This document shows positions 8,495 through 20,984 of a DNA stretch of 64,000 nt, piece by piece. The notes beneath the pieces are model-generated. The model had not been told where the DNA came from. It searched no databases and worked only from the letters and a program-made list of their open reading frames with translations. A program made the translations under genes and the position numbers. Position 1 is the stretch's first letter. Each line of letters opens with the position of its first letter. The DNA is from Herbaspirillum rubrisubalbicans (GTDB lineage: Bacteria > Pseudomonadota > Gammaproteobacteria > Burkholderiales > Burkholderiaceae_D): positions 682,001 to 746,000 of the forward strand of contig NZ_CP024996.1 in assembly GCF_003719195.1 (NCBI RefSeq), written 5' to 3'.

Positions 8495-9577
8495 TCAACG
8501 GTTGTAAAAATTGCTGGCCAGATACTCGCGCCGCACATGCAGGGCGATCACCGAGACGATGGCCGAAGCCGGCAGCGCCAGCAGCACGCCGACAAAGCCA
8601 AACAACTGGCCAAAGGCCAGCAGGGCGAAAATCACTACCAGCGGATGCAAGCCGATACGCTCGCCTACCAGCTTGGGTGTGAGGATGAAGCTTTCCAGCA
8701 CTTGCCCCACACCATAAATCAGGGCCACCCACAACAGGCCCACGGCGCCATCGAATTGCAGGATCGCCGCCAGGACCGCCAGCACCAGCCCCAGGCCAAA
8801 GCCGACATAGGGGATGAACACCAGCAGGCCGGTCAAGACACCCACCGGCAGGGCGCTATCGAAGCCGGCCACGGTCAGTGCAACCGAATAATAGACCGCC
8901 AGCACCAGCATCACCAGCAATTGTCCGCGCAAATACTGCCCCAGCAGGCCATCGACCTCGGTGGCCATGGTATTGACGCGGGCGGCCCAGCGGCGCGGGA
9001 TCAGGATCTGCATCCGCTTGAGGAAGGGGTGCCAGTCCTGCAACAGGTAGAACAACACCATCGGCACGAACAGCAGGTTGGCCAGCCAGGCCAACAGCGC
9101 CGTGCCGCCCACCTTGGCCGAGGCCAGCAGCGAACTCCACAGTTCATCGCCACTGGTGCTGATCTGTTGCGTCAGCAAGGCCTTGATGCCGGCCAGGTCC
9201 AGTCGCACGTCGATGCCCAGCTGGTGCAGGCGCGGCGAGAGGAAGGCATTCAACTTGTCCAGCAGCGGTGGCACCTGGGCCTGCAGCAGCGGGATCTGGC
9301 GCAGCACCAGCGGCACCACGATCAACACCAGCGCCAGAGCGGCCAGGATCAGCAGCAGCACCATCACCGTTACGCCCACGAAGCGCGGGATGCGCACCGG
9401 GCCGATGCGGCGGTTGGCGATCCAGTCCACGCCGGGGTTGAGCGCATAACCGATGATGCCAGCCGCCACGAAGGGCGAGAGCATCGGACCCAGCGCCACC
9501 AGCAGGGACAATAGCAAAATGCCGACAATCAGCCACGCCAGGTTCTGTTTTTGCTCTTCGGATAAAGAAAAAGGCAT
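8495..9577 (-). CDS. AI-2E family (PerM-type) membrane protein
   Basis: Polytopic inner-membrane protein of 360 residues with about eight hydrophobic segments. The family signature [12 protein letters not shown] and the following [19 protein letters not shown] are clear. Members act as exporters or Na+/H+ antiporters or have been linked to autoinducer-2 export. The substrate here cannot be inferred. A GTG start at 9616 would add 13 residues. The ATG at 9577 (MPFSLSEEQ) is preferred because it gives a normal N-terminus and leaves a promoter region facing purM, but neither start has a strong ribosome binding site. It is divergent from purM, as in many proteobacteria. Confidence 0.88.
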   Translation of the reverse strand: MPFSLSEEQKQNLAWLIVGILLLSLLVALGPMLSPFVAAGIIGYALNPGVDWIANRRIGPVRIPRFVGVTVMVLLLILAALALVLIVVPLVLRQIPLLQAQVPPLLDKLNAFLSPRLHQLGIDVRLDLAGIKALLTQQISTSGDELWSSLLASAKVGGTALLAWLANLLFVPMVLFYLLQDWHPFLKRMQILIPRRWAARVNTMATEVDGLLGQYLRGQLLVMLVLAVYYSVALTVAGFDSALPVGVLTGLLVFIPYVGFGLGLVLAVLAAILQFDGAVGLLWVALIYGVGQVLESFILTPKLVGERIGLHPLVVIFALLAFGQLFGFVGVLLALPASAIVSVIALHVRREYLASNFYNR

Positions 9578-9681
9578 GGATTCGGAGTTCGGCTGTGTCG
9601 GTTTTGTTAAAATCACGCTTTGGCAGGGCGACTTCCACCCTGAATCCCCTATTTTACCGTCTTCACTGGCAATTTTTCATC

Positions 9682-10725
9682 ATGACTTCACCTTCCAATG
9701 TCTCCCTCTCCTACCGTGACGCTGGCGTCGATATCGATGCCGGTGACGCCCTGGTCGAAGCGATCAAGCCGTTCGCCAAGCGCACCACCCGCGAAGGCGT
9801 GCTGGGCGGCATTGGCGGTTTCGGCGCCCTGTTCGAGATCAGCAAGAAGTTCAAGGAGCCGGTGCTGGTGTCCGGTACCGATGGCGTGGGCACCAAGTTG
9901 AAGCTGGCCTTCCACCTGAACCGTCACGATACGGTCGGTATCGACCTGGTGGCCATGAGCGTCAACGACATCCTGGTGCAGGGCGCCGAGCCGCTGTTCT
10001 TCCTGGATTACTTTGCCTGCGGCAAGCTGGACGTGCCTTCGGCCACCGATGTGATCAAAGGCATCGCCGCCGGTTGCGAACAGGCCGGCTGCGCCCTGAT
10101 CGGCGGTGAAACCGCGGAAATGCCCAGCATGTACCCCGATGGCGAATACGACCTGGCCGGCTTTGCCGTGGGCGCGGTGGAAAAGTCCAAGATCATCGAC
10201 GGTACCAAGATCGCCCCGGGCGACGTGGTGCTGGGCCTGGCTTCGTCGGGCGCGCACTCCAACGGCTATTCGCTGGTGCGCAAGATCCTGGAGGTGGCCA
10301 AGCCCGACCTGGAAGCCGATTTCCACGGCCGCAAGCTGGCCGATGTGCTGATGGCCCCGACTCGCATCTACGTCAAGCCGCTACTGGCGCTGATGGAAAA
10401 GCTGGAAGTCAAGGGCATGGTCCACATCACCGGTGGCGGCCTGGTCGAGAACATCCCGCGCGTGCTGCAGGATCACCTGACCGCCGAGCTGGACGCCAAG
10501 TCCTGGACCATGCCACCGCTGTTCACCTGGCTGCAGCAGCACGGTGGCGTGGCCGACGCCGAGATGCACCGCGTCTTCAACTGCGGCATCGGCATGACCG
10601 TGATTGTCTCCAAGGAAGATGCCGATGCTGCCGAAGCCCATCTGAAGGCTGCCGGCGAGACCGTCTACCGTATCGGTACCATCCGCGCCCGTGCCGAAGG
10701 TGAAGCCCAGACCATCGTGCGTTGA
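9682..10725 (+). CDS. purM: Phosphoribosylformylglycinamidine cyclo-ligase
   Basis: AIR synthetase of de novo purine synthesis, which closes the imidazole ring using ATP. The 347-residue protein shows [16 protein letters not shown] at the N-terminus, [22 protein letters not shown] and [12 protein letters not shown], all conserved PurM motifs. A longer ORF begins at 9595, but the conserved protein begins at 9682 ([13 protein letters not shown]). The gene stands alone; the other purine genes in this window (purC, purE, purK) are 42 kb away. A strong terminator follows the stop. Confidence 0.97.
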   Translation: MTSPSNVSLSYRDAGVDIDAGDALVEAIKPFAKRTTREGVLGGIGGFGALFEISKKFKEPVLVSGTDGVGTKLKLAFHLNRHDTVGIDLVAMSVNDILVQGAEPLFFLDYFACGKLDVPSATDVIKGIAAGCEQAGCALIGGETAEMPSMYPDGEYDLAGFAVGAVEKSKIIDGTKIAPGDVVLGLASSGAHSNGYSLVRKILEVAKPDLEADFHGRKLADVLMAPTRIYVKPLLALMEKLEVKGMVHITGGGLVENIPRVLQDHLTAELDAKSWTMPPLFTWLQQHGGVADAEMHRVFNCGIGMTVIVSKEDADAAEAHLKAAGETVYRIGTIRARAEGEAQTIVR

Positions 10726-10758
10726 TCGATATAAATCGTTTTAAAGATTGATCAAGTA

Positions 10759-10793
10759 AAAAGGCTGCATTCATGGAATGCAGCCTTTTTTAT
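10759..10793 (+). terminator. Rho-independent terminator of purM
   Basis: Perfect 12-bp stem AAGGCTGCATTC (10761-10772) / GAATGCAGCCTT (10776-10787) with a three-base ATG loop, followed by a T-rich tract. It lies 35 bases after the purM stop. It faces the convergent Anbu gene and may also stop transcription from that side because an A-tract precedes the stem. Confidence 0.93.
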
Positions 10794-10831
10794 TTCCTCC
10801 GAGATATTTCCTGGCAGATTTCCCGTTTGAT

Positions 10832-10887
10832 GAAAACTTAGTTTTGGCAAAAAGAAAACTAAGTTTCCCCCAAGAAAAAACTAAGTC
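10832..10887. repeat. AT-rich palindromic repeat cluster, copy set 1 (three copies)
   Basis: GAAAACTTAGTTTT at 10832-10845, its inverted partner AAAACTAAGTTT at 10855-10866 and a third partial copy AAAACTAAGTC at 10877-10887 lie just past the 3' end of the Anbu gene. The first two can form an AT-rich hairpin of about 12 bp. The same 14-mer occurs again at 17349, beside the second ATP-grasp locus, and was not seen elsewhere in the window. It may be a transcription end signal, an operator or a small dispersed repeat. Confidence 0.7.
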
Positions 10888-10889
10888 TT

Positions 10890-11768
10890 TCAGCTCGCCT
10901 GTCCCACATCCCCATCCTGTTGCGCCAGGATCTGCCGCGGCACCGCTTGCAGACCGCGCGCCACGCCATTGGGCGGCGGCACGCGCACCGGCTCACTGAG
11001 ATCGGTGACCGAGGAGAGCACGTTGAGGGTATCTTCCGGCGGTGCATCCCAGACCGGATCGTCGATGGCCTCGAAGACGCGCTTCAACTGCGAACCCCAG
11101 CTACGCCGGATCATCTGGAAATACTGGTTCTGCTCATCGATGGTGACGAAGCGGGTCACGGCCAGGTCTTCGCTCTGGTAGACCAGCAGGTCCAGCGGCA
11201 GGCCCACCGAGATATTGGACTTCAGGGTCGAGTCCATCGAGATCAGCGCACACTTGGCGCCTTCATCGAGGGTGGTCTGCGGCGTGACCACGCGGTCGAT
11301 GATGGGCTTGCCGTACTTGGATTCGCCGATCTGGAAATAGGTATTCTCATCGTGCGATTCGATGAAGTTGCCAGCCGAATACATCTGGAACAGGCGGCAA
11401 CGTTCGCCACGGATCTGCCCGCCGAAGATGATGCTGACATTGAAATCGATACCAAACTTGCTCAGCTCGGCGGCCTCGCGGTCATGCACGGCGCGGATGG
11501 CGTCGCCCAGGATCTGCGCGGCCTCGTACATGGTGGTGGCGGTCCAGATGCTGCGGCCTTCGGCATTGGTGCGCTCGGTCAACATCTGACGGATGGATTG
11601 TGAAATCGACAGGTTGCCGGCGGTCATCATGACCATGACGCGGTCGCCCGGATTCTCGTAAACACTCATCTTGCGGAAGGTGCCGATGTGATCGACTCCC
11701 GCATTGGTGCGCGAATCGGACAGGAACACCAGGCCGCTGTTGAGGCGCATGGCTACGCAGTAGGTCAT
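10890..11768 (-). CDS. Proteasome-like peptidase Anbu
   Basis: Member of the Anbu (ancestral beta-subunit) branch of the Ntn-hydrolase proteasome family, 292 residues. The N-terminus MTYCVAMRLNSGLVFLSDSR places Thr2 ready to become the N-terminal nucleophile after Met removal, and FRKMSVY carries the lysine expected in the active site. Further family blocks are FGGQIRGE, YFQIGESKYGKPI and ALISMDSTLKSNISVGLP. Anbu proteins are cytoplasmic, self-assembling and of uncertain activity. In many proteobacteria they sit beside alpha-E, ATP-grasp and transglutaminase genes, exactly as here, where alpha-E and ATP-grasp precede it on the same strand with a 172-base gap. Regulation is not evident. Confidence 0.9.
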   Translation of the reverse strand: MTYCVAMRLNSGLVFLSDSRTNAGVDHIGTFRKMSVYENPGDRVMVMMTAGNLSISQSIRQMLTERTNAEGRSIWTATTMYEAAQILGDAIRAVHDREAAELSKFGIDFNVSIIFGGQIRGERCRLFQMYSAGNFIESHDENTYFQIGESKYGKPIIDRVVTPQTTLDEGAKCALISMDSTLKSNISVGLPLDLLVYQSEDLAVTRFVTIDEQNQYFQMIRRSWGSQLKRVFEAIDDPVWDAPPEDTLNVLSSVTDLSEPVRVPPPNGVARGLQAVPRQILAQQDGDVGQAS

Positions 11769-11816
11769 GATGGAATCTTGAAACGTGGAAACGGAAAGCC
11801 GGATTTTACCGTAAGG

Positions 11817-11842
11817 CCCGGCGCCAAAGCGCGTGCGCCGGG
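11817..11842. other. GC-rich hairpin upstream of the Anbu gene
   Basis: CCCGGCGC (11817-11824) and GCGCCGGG (11835-11842) form a perfect 8-bp stem with a 10-base loop, in the gap between the alpha-E stop and the Anbu start. No T-tract follows on the minus strand, so it is not a standard terminator. It could stabilise or separate the Anbu part of the transcript. Confidence 0.45.
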
Positions 11843-11940
11843 GGCATCTGTCGTGACGTACCTACAGTAACGGCCTGTTTCCGGAAAAGATGACAGTGGC
11901 TGTGCTTCTTTATTGCCATCCAAGCACAGCCAGACATCAT

Positions 11941-12933
11941 TTACGCTGCCAAAGGAACAAGAAAATCGCGGCTGATGCGATTGCCCAGCTCGAAGATGCG
12001 CTCCAGGAATTCGGTCAGCGTATCGTGCAGACCAGCCTCCAGGATTTCCTCGATGCGGGCGAACTTCAGGTCGGCGTGCAGCTTGCCGGCAAAGCGCTCG
12101 GTATCGGCCGAGACATCGTTGCGCACGTGGTGCAGGTTGGAAATCACATTGCCCATGCACGCCAGCAGTGAGCGCGGCATGTCCGCACGCAGGATCAGCA
12201 ACTCAGCCACGCGCTCGGGCGTGATGACATCGCGATAGACCTTGCGGTAGATCTCGAAGCCCGACACCGAACGCAGGATGGCAGCCCAGTAATAGAAGTC
12301 CAGTTGCCCGGCTTCATCGCGTGCCGCCTGGCTTTGCGATTGCACTTGGCCATGACCGTTGTGCTTTTGCGTTTCCTTGGCGCCGTGGAACTTGACGTCG
12401 ATGATGCGCGCCGTGTTGTCGGCCCGCTCCAGGAAGGTGCCCAGGCGGATGAAGTGGAACGCCTCATCTTCCAACATGGTGCCGATGGTCACGCCCCGCG
12501 ACAGATGCGAGCGATGCTTGACCCATTCGAAGAAATCGCTCGGGTTCTGCTCCAGCGCATTGGTCTGCAGGTAGGACTGCATCTTGATCCAGGTGGCGTT
12601 CTGGATTTCCCAGGCTTCGGTGGTCAGCGCACCCCGCACGGCACGTGCATTCTCGCGCGCCTGACGCAGGCAGGAAGCGATCGACGAGGGATTGTTGGGG
12701 TCACGCACCATGAAGTCGATGACATCCTTTTGCGTGAGCTTGTCGTATTTCTGGTTGTAGCCATAGAGCAGTTCCGAGATGCCCAGCACGGCGCGCCAGC
12801 CCTGTTCGGCGTCGTCGGTGGATTGCGGCAGCAATGCGGTCTGCACATGCACGTCCAGCATCCGTGCGGTGTTCTCGGCGCGCTCGGTGTAGCGGGCCAT
12901 CCAGAAGAGGTGATCGGCGGTACGGCTCAGCAT
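11941..12933 (-). CDS. Alpha-E domain protein
   Basis: All-helical alpha-E family protein of 330 residues (COG2307 type). The N-terminal signature MLSRTADHLFWMARYTERAE and a second internal version, LERADNTARIIDVK, are typical. The biochemical role is unknown. Genomic-context work by others (Iyer and colleagues on amidoligases) tied these proteins to peptide synthesis by ATP-grasp enzymes. A longer ORF extends upstream inside the ATP-grasp gene. The ATG at 12933 is chosen because GGAG lies nine bases before it and it follows the ATP-grasp stop by only two bases. Residues about 203-222 form a low-complexity Gln/His-rich insert. Confidence 0.9.
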   Translation of the reverse strand: MLSRTADHLFWMARYTERAENTARMLDVHVQTALLPQSTDDAEQGWRAVLGISELLYGYNQKYDKLTQKDVIDFMVRDPNNPSSIASCLRQARENARAVRGALTTEAWEIQNATWIKMQSYLQTNALEQNPSDFFEWVKHRSHLSRGVTIGTMLEDEAFHFIRLGTFLERADNTARIIDVKFHGAKETQKHNGHGQVQSQSQAARDEAGQLDFYYWAAILRSVSGFEIYRKVYRDVITPERVAELLILRADMPRSLLACMGNVISNLHHVRNDVSADTERFAGKLHADLKFARIEEILEAGLHDTLTEFLERIFELGNRISRDFLVPLAA

Positions 12934-12935
12934 CG

Positions 12936-14363
12936 TTATTTCTCCAGAATCCAGGTGTCCTTGGTGCCGCCGCCCTGCGACGAATTCACCACCAGCGAGC
13001 CTTCCTTCAAGGCCACGCGCGTCAAGCCGCCCTTGACCATGGTGATCTGCTTGCCCGACAAGACGAACGGGCGTAGATCCAGGTGGCGCGGCGCGATGCC
13101 GGACTCCACATAGGTCGGGCACACGGACAGGGCCAGCGTGGGCTGGGCGATGTAGCCATCGGGCTTGGCGATGATGCGTGCGCGGAAGTCCTCGATTTCC
13201 TGCTTGGTCGAGGCCGGGCCGACTAGCATCCCGTAGCCGCCGGCGCCGTGCACTTCCTTGACCACCAGCTGTTCCAGGTTGGCCAGGGTGTAGGACAGAT
13301 CCTCCTTCTTGCGGCACTGGTAGGTGGGCACGTTGTTGAGGATGGGTTCTTCGGACAGATAGAAGCGCACCATGTCCGGCACATACGGATAGATCGACTT
13401 GTCGTCGGCCACACCCGTGCCGATCGCATTGGTCAGCGTCACCTTGCCGGCGCGATAGGCCTGCAGCAGGCCCGGCACACCCAGCGCAGAATCGGGACGG
13501 AAAGCCAGCGGATCGAGGAAGTCGTCATCGATGCGGCGATAGATCACATCGACCCGCTTGGGGCCGCGCGTGGTGCGCATGTAGACCACGTTGTCCTTGA
13601 CGAACAGGTCCTGGCCCTCGACCAGCTCCACACCCATCTGCTGGGCCAGGAAAGCATGTTCGAAGTAGGCCGAGTTGTACATGCCCGGGGTCATCACCAC
13701 CACCGTCGGATCGGTCACGCCAGCCGGTGCCACTGAACGCAGATTGTCCAGCAGCAGGTCGGGATAGTGATCGACCGGCGCGATCTTGTGGCGCTTGAAG
13801 AGGTCGGGGAAGAGCCGCATCATCATCTTGCGGTTCTCCAGCATGTAGGACACCCCGGACGGTACGCGCAGGTTGTCTTCCAGGACGTAAAATTCACCTT
13901 CGCCTGCGCGCACGATATCGACACCCGCGATGTGGGCGTAGATGTCGTTGACTACGTTCACATCCTGCATCTCGCGCCGGTACTGCGCGTTCTGGAAGAT
14001 CTGCTCGGGCGGGATGATGCCGGCCTTGACGATCTTCTGCTCGTGATAGATGTCATGGATGAACATGTTGAGCGTTCTGACACGCTGGACCAGTCCCGCT
14101 TCCAGCTTGGCCCATTCGGCCTTGTGGATGATGCGCGGGATGATGTCGAAGGGGATCAGGCGCTCGGTGCCGGCATCGTTGCCATAGACGGCGAAGGTAA
14201 TGCCGACGCGACGGAAGATCAGGTCGGATTCGGCACGTTTGCGGGCGATCACTTCGGGCGATTGCGCCGAAAGCCAGCTGGCGAATTCTGCATAGTGCTG
14301 ACGCACTTGACCTGCTTCGCTGCTTGCGCCTGCTGAATACATCTCATCAAAAAAATGTGCCAT
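12936..14363 (-). CDS. Circularly permuted ATP-grasp ligase, stand-alone form
   Basis: Predicted carboxylate-amine ligase of the circularly permuted type 2 ATP-grasp family (COG2308 type), 475 residues. Recognisable blocks are FAVYGNDAGTERLIPFD, YVLEDNLRVPSGVSYM, MTPGMYNSAYFEHAFLA, YRRIDDDFLDP, NAIGTGVADDKSIYPYVP, VVKEVHGAGGYGML with ATP-binding residues, and the ending VVNSSQGGGTKDTWILEK. It is thought to form peptide bonds on a small molecule or protein; the substrate is unknown. It is the first gene of ATP-grasp, alpha-E, Anbu on the minus strand. A paralogue fused to alpha-E lies at 20985. The leader contains a TTCCCG/CGGGAA hairpin at 14378-14396. Confidence 0.92.
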   Translation of the reverse strand: MAHFFDEMYSAGASSEAGQVRQHYAEFASWLSAQSPEVIARKRAESDLIFRRVGITFAVYGNDAGTERLIPFDIIPRIIHKAEWAKLEAGLVQRVRTLNMFIHDIYHEQKIVKAGIIPPEQIFQNAQYRREMQDVNVVNDIYAHIAGVDIVRAGEGEFYVLEDNLRVPSGVSYMLENRKMMMRLFPDLFKRHKIAPVDHYPDLLLDNLRSVAPAGVTDPTVVVMTPGMYNSAYFEHAFLAQQMGVELVEGQDLFVKDNVVYMRTTRGPKRVDVIYRRIDDDFLDPLAFRPDSALGVPGLLQAYRAGKVTLTNAIGTGVADDKSIYPYVPDMVRFYLSEEPILNNVPTYQCRKKEDLSYTLANLEQLVVKEVHGAGGYGMLVGPASTKQEIEDFRARIIAKPDGYIAQPTLALSVCPTYVESGIAPRHLDLRPFVLSGKQITMVKGGLTRVALKEGSLVVNSSQGGGTKDTWILEK

Positions 14364-14621
14364 AGATTTGCTTCGTGTTCCCGTGGGGAGCGGGAATCTT
14401 TCTAAGTAGGTTGTAACGAAAACAGAGGCGGTGGGTACGGCAAAACTACAGCGTGGGTGCAGCGTGAAGCGATGGCTCTAAGGGACTGCGGCGGCACGCC
14501 AGAGCCTGCGTGCATGAAGAAAGACTAACAGAGGCATGAAATTTTTGACAGTGGAAAATTGCATGGTTTTGCTCCTCACATGCGCGGGCCTGCTGCCACG
14601 CAAAGCCGGCCCGCACCGGTT

Positions 14622-15065
14622 TCAGGTGGTCCACGGTGTGGCGGGCGGCACCGCGCAGGGGGCCGGCATCTCGATGGTCTTGAAGTCGGCCGGACTAACG
14701 ATTTCCAGGTATTCCATGTCGGGCGAATAGTCGAACAGGAAGTGCACGATGCCCGGTCGCTGGTGCACGCAATCGCCAGCCTTGACCAGCGTGACTTCGG
14801 TCTCGTACATGAAGCGCGCCCAACCTTTCAACATGATGACGATATGGAAGTTGGCCTCGTGCCGATGCCAGCCGGTGCCATTCTCCGGCGCCATGTTGGC
14901 CTTGACCAGTTGCGCCACCACCTGACCGCCGGTGGCAGCGGCGATGCCCAGGTCGCGGTACAGGAAGAAGTCGCGCAGCCCCCCGGTTTCATAGGGAGTG
15001 TCGCCCTCGCTGACATGCGAGAAGGTGTTTTGCGCCAGTACGCTTGCATCGGCTACGGTATTCAT
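14622..15065 (-). CDS. Cupin-fold protein
   Basis: Small single-domain cupin of 147 residues. The first motif is GTGWHRHEANFHIVIMLKGWARF, with the metal-type histidines and glutamate, and the second region is GDCVHQRPGIVHFLFDYSPDMEYLEI. It probably binds a metal ion and a small ligand or carries out an oxygenase or isomerase step, but no reaction can be assigned. An ATG three codons earlier exists. The start at 15065 is chosen because AAAGGA sits eight bases before it. It lies upstream of the ATP-grasp gene on the same strand, separated by 258 bases, so co-transcription is uncertain. Confidence 0.82.
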   Translation of the reverse strand: MNTVADASVLAQNTFSHVSEGDTPYETGGLRDFFLYRDLGIAAATGGQVVAQLVKANMAPENGTGWHRHEANFHIVIMLKGWARFMYETEVTLVKAGDCVHQRPGIVHFLFDYSPDMEYLEIVSPADFKTIEMPAPCAVPPATPWTT

Positions 15066-15153
15066 CACATCCATCCTTTCTGCGGTCTCCCGCCATGGGC
15101 CTGCGACAAAAACGGGCGCGATTTTTTCTTGCTGCTGTTAGCGTGGCTGCGCC

Positions 15154-15810
15154 CTAGAATTCCACGTCCAGTTCGTCGATATCCTCCGGTTCCTTCTTCG
15201 CCGCCATGATCCACTGCTGCATTTCCGGCATGGCCATGATGCGCTTGGCATAGGCGGTGCAGATGGGGTCCAGCTTGACGTCATAGGTCATGAAGCGCGT
15301 CACCACCGGGGCATACATGGCATCAGCCATGGTGCGCTGTTCGCCGAACAGGAAGGGCCCGCCATACTTGGCCAGGCATTCCTTCCAGATGGTGGTGATG
15401 CGCACGATGTCGGCTTCGGCGCGCGACCACACCTTGAAGTTGGGGAAGTGACCCTTGAGATTCATCGGCAGCGCCGCGCGCAGGGCCGAGAAGCCCGAAT
15501 GCATTTCGCCGCACACCGAGCGGCAATGCGCACGGGCGGCCAGGTCGGCCGGCAGCAGCTTGGCGCCGGGGCGGATTTCATTGAGATATTCGGCAATGGC
15601 CAGCGTATCCCACACCAGTACGTTGCCATGGTGCAGGCTCGGTACCAGGATGGAGGAAGACAGCAGCAGGATCTCTGCCCGTGCCGACGGGTCGTCCGGC
15701 GGCACGATGTCTTCTTCGAAGGAGAGTCCGGCGAACTTGGCCATGAGCCAGCCGCGCAGGGACCACGAGGAGTAGTTCTTGCTGGTGATGCGCAAAGTCG
15801 TCTTAGGCAT
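15154..15810 (-). CDS. Glutathione S-transferase family protein
   Basis: 218 residues with a thioredoxin-like N-terminal domain (TLRITSKNYSSWSLRGWLMAK; ILVPSLHHGNVLVWDTLAIAEYL, where the ESxAI glutathione-binding element reads DTLAI) and a helical C-terminal domain (GGPFLFGEQRTMADAMYAPVVTRF, the N-capping box region). Likely a cytosolic detoxification or conjugation enzyme; the substrate is unknown. It is on the same strand as the cupin, 88 bases upstream of it, and divergent from phaZ. Confidence 0.88.
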   Translation of the reverse strand: MPKTTLRITSKNYSSWSLRGWLMAKFAGLSFEEDIVPPDDPSARAEILLLSSSILVPSLHHGNVLVWDTLAIAEYLNEIRPGAKLLPADLAARAHCRSVCGEMHSGFSALRAALPMNLKGHFPNFKVWSRAEADIVRITTIWKECLAKYGGPFLFGEQRTMADAMYAPVVTRFMTYDVKLDPICTAYAKRIMAMPEMQQWIMAAKKEPEDIDELDVEF

Positions 15811-16013
15811 GTCAGTCCTTTATCTGTTTTGTGCAGGTTGACTTTGGGCACGCTACCGCGTGAGCGGCGGTGTCTTGTTCATCATTTCATCATCTTGCTT
15901 CACCCTGTCTGCGCATCAGGGCGGGCACAGCCGTTGAACCGGCATGTCAGCATTTTGCTTGCAAAGCTTGTGCCAGCTCGCGGGAACCACAGCGGGGCGC
16001 GACAACCCATCAG

Positions 16014-16029
16014 TGGCATGACAATTGCA
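16014..16029 (+). promoter_or_regulatory. Sigma-54 (RpoN) promoter upstream of the PHB depolymerase gene
   Basis: TGGCATGACAATTGCA matches the sigma-54 -24/-12 consensus TGGCACG-N4-TTGCW at all fixed positions except one (T for C at the sixth), with the required GG-N10-GC spacing. It lies 65 bases before the phaZ start, in the correct orientation, with a predicted start point near 16040. A GCTT-gca-AAGC inverted repeat lies upstream near 15958. An enhancer-binding activator would be required. Confidence 0.7.
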
Positions 16030-16094
16030 TCGATGACCAGGCGAGCGGCAGTCTAGGAACCCAATAAAGAGACACTCCCGAGGGCGGCCTTTTC

Positions 16095-17321
16095 ATGATC
16101 AATACCTATCAGCTCTATCAGAACTACGCCGACGCCACCGATCCGCTGCGGGCCTGTGCCCGCCTGATGGCGCCCCTGCTGGGAACCACCTGGCCCGGCG
16201 TGCCGGTCAATCCCTACCTGCGCAAGATGGCCTCGGCCTGCGAGGTGTTTGCCCGCACCCAACTGACCCATGTGCGGCCACCCTTCGGGCTAGGCGAGAT
16301 GGTCGATGGCGAGCGCACAATTACGGTGCATGAAGAGGAGATCAGCGGCACGCCCTTCTGTGGCCTGCTGCATTTCCGCAAGGAAAATGCCGTCAACCAA
16401 CCCAAGGTCTTGGTGGTGGCGCCCATGTCAGGCCACTTCGCCACGCTCTTGCGCGGCACCGTCAAGACGCTCCTGCGCGACCATGACGTCTACATCACCG
16501 ACTGGCGCAATGCGCGTGACATTGCCCTGGCGCATGGTCGCTTCGGCCTGGATGAATACGTTTCCCACGTCATCGATTTTCTCGATGTACTGGGGCCGGG
16601 TGCGCATCTGCTGGCGGTATGCCAGCCTACGGTGGCCGCCCTGACCGCCGCTGCCGTGATGGCCGAGGCCGATCATCCGGCGCAACCGCGCACCATGACG
16701 CTCATGGCCGGGCCGCTCGATACCCGGGTCAATCCGACCGCCGTCAATGCCCTGGCCAAGAGTAAGCCCATGGCCTGGTTCGAGAAGAACATGATCAGCA
16801 CCGTGCCGGCCCGTCATGCCGGGGGCGGGCGGCGCGTCTATCCGGGCTTCGTGCAGTTGAGCGCCTTCATGAACATGAACCTGAACCGCCACATCGAGGC
16901 CTTTCGCAAGCTCTACCATCACCTGGTCGAGGGCGAAGAGGCGCAGGCGGCGCAGATCAAGGATTTCTACGAAGAGTATTTCGCCATGTCCGACCTGCCG
17001 GCCGAGTTCTACCTGGAAACGGTGCGCCTGGTGTTCCAGGAACATGCGCTGCCGCTGGGCAAGTTGAGCTATGGCCAGCACCTGGTGAACCCGCGCGCCA
17101 TCCGCCGCACCGCGCTCTTTACCATCGAAGGCGAGAAGGACGACATCTGCGCCGTCGGCCAGACCGTGGCCGCACAGGAAATGTGCAGCAACATCCGGCC
17201 CTACATGCGGATGCACCATGTTCAGACGGCCGTGGGGCATTACGGCGTCTTCAACGGGCGGCGCTGGGAAAATGAAATCTATCCGCGCCTACGGGATTTC
17301 ATTAATATGCATCATCGGTGA
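16095..17321 (+). CDS. phaZ: Intracellular poly(3-hydroxybutyrate) depolymerase
   Basis: 408 residues of the intracellular PHB depolymerase family (PhaZ1 type), which mobilises native polymer granules. The alpha/beta-hydrolase nucleophile is a cysteine, Cys176 in AVCQPTVA, as described for intracellular depolymerases. The catalytic aspartate is probably in IEGEKDDICAVGQT and the histidine in AVGHYGVF. VYITDWRNARDI and MTLMAGPLDTRVNPTAVN are also family blocks. No signal peptide is present, consistent with cytoplasmic action on granules. It stands alone between the two ATP-grasp loci, preceded by the sigma-54 promoter at 16014. This suggests nitrogen- or carbon-status control. Confidence 0.92.
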   Translation: MINTYQLYQNYADATDPLRACARLMAPLLGTTWPGVPVNPYLRKMASACEVFARTQLTHVRPPFGLGEMVDGERTITVHEEEISGTPFCGLLHFRKENAVNQPKVLVVAPMSGHFATLLRGTVKTLLRDHDVYITDWRNARDIALAHGRFGLDEYVSHVIDFLDVLGPGAHLLAVCQPTVAALTAAAVMAEADHPAQPRTMTLMAGPLDTRVNPTAVNALAKSKPMAWFEKNMISTVPARHAGGGRRVYPGFVQLSAFMNMNLNRHIEAFRKLYHHLVEGEEAQAAQIKDFYEEYFAMSDLPAEFYLETVRLVFQEHALPLGKLSYGQHLVNPRAIRRTALFTIEGEKDDICAVGQTVAAQEMCSNIRPYMRMHHVQTAVGHYGVFNGRRWENEIYPRLRDFINMHHR

Positions 17322-17348
17322 GACCCTGGCAGGGGGATCATGAGGGAG

Positions 17349-17385
17349 GAAAACTTAGTTTTCCGGATCGCAAGATTAAGTTTTC
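17349..17385. repeat. AT-rich palindromic repeat, copy set 2
   Basis: GAAAACTTAGTTTT at 17349-17362 is identical to the copy at 10832. Here it lies within the near-perfect palindrome GGAAAACTTAGTTTTCC. TAAGTTTTC at 17377-17385 pairs perfectly with GAAAACTTA at 17349-17357, giving a 9-bp hairpin with a 19-base loop. The element starts 28 bases after the phaZ stop and about 115 bases before the transglutaminase-DUF2126 gene. It could terminate phaZ or act as an operator for the downstream operon. Confidence 0.7.
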
Positions 17386-17498
17386 ACCAGGAAGGTAATA
17401 AGGCGGTAAGAAAAACAAGGTATGCATGACATTGCTGTCTGCATGTCGCCAACAACCAAGCCCCGCGCTTGATCATTTGCTTGTCGTAAAGGAATTCC

Positions 17499-20882
<3,384 letters not shown>

Positions 20883-20984
20883 AACTGAGCCGGGCGCCGT
20901 CCCCGGCGCGACGCGCAGCCGCTTGCGTGTCGCGCCGCATGGGAAATCTCCCCTGCGCACACGCAGCCCGGTCGCCAAACACTT

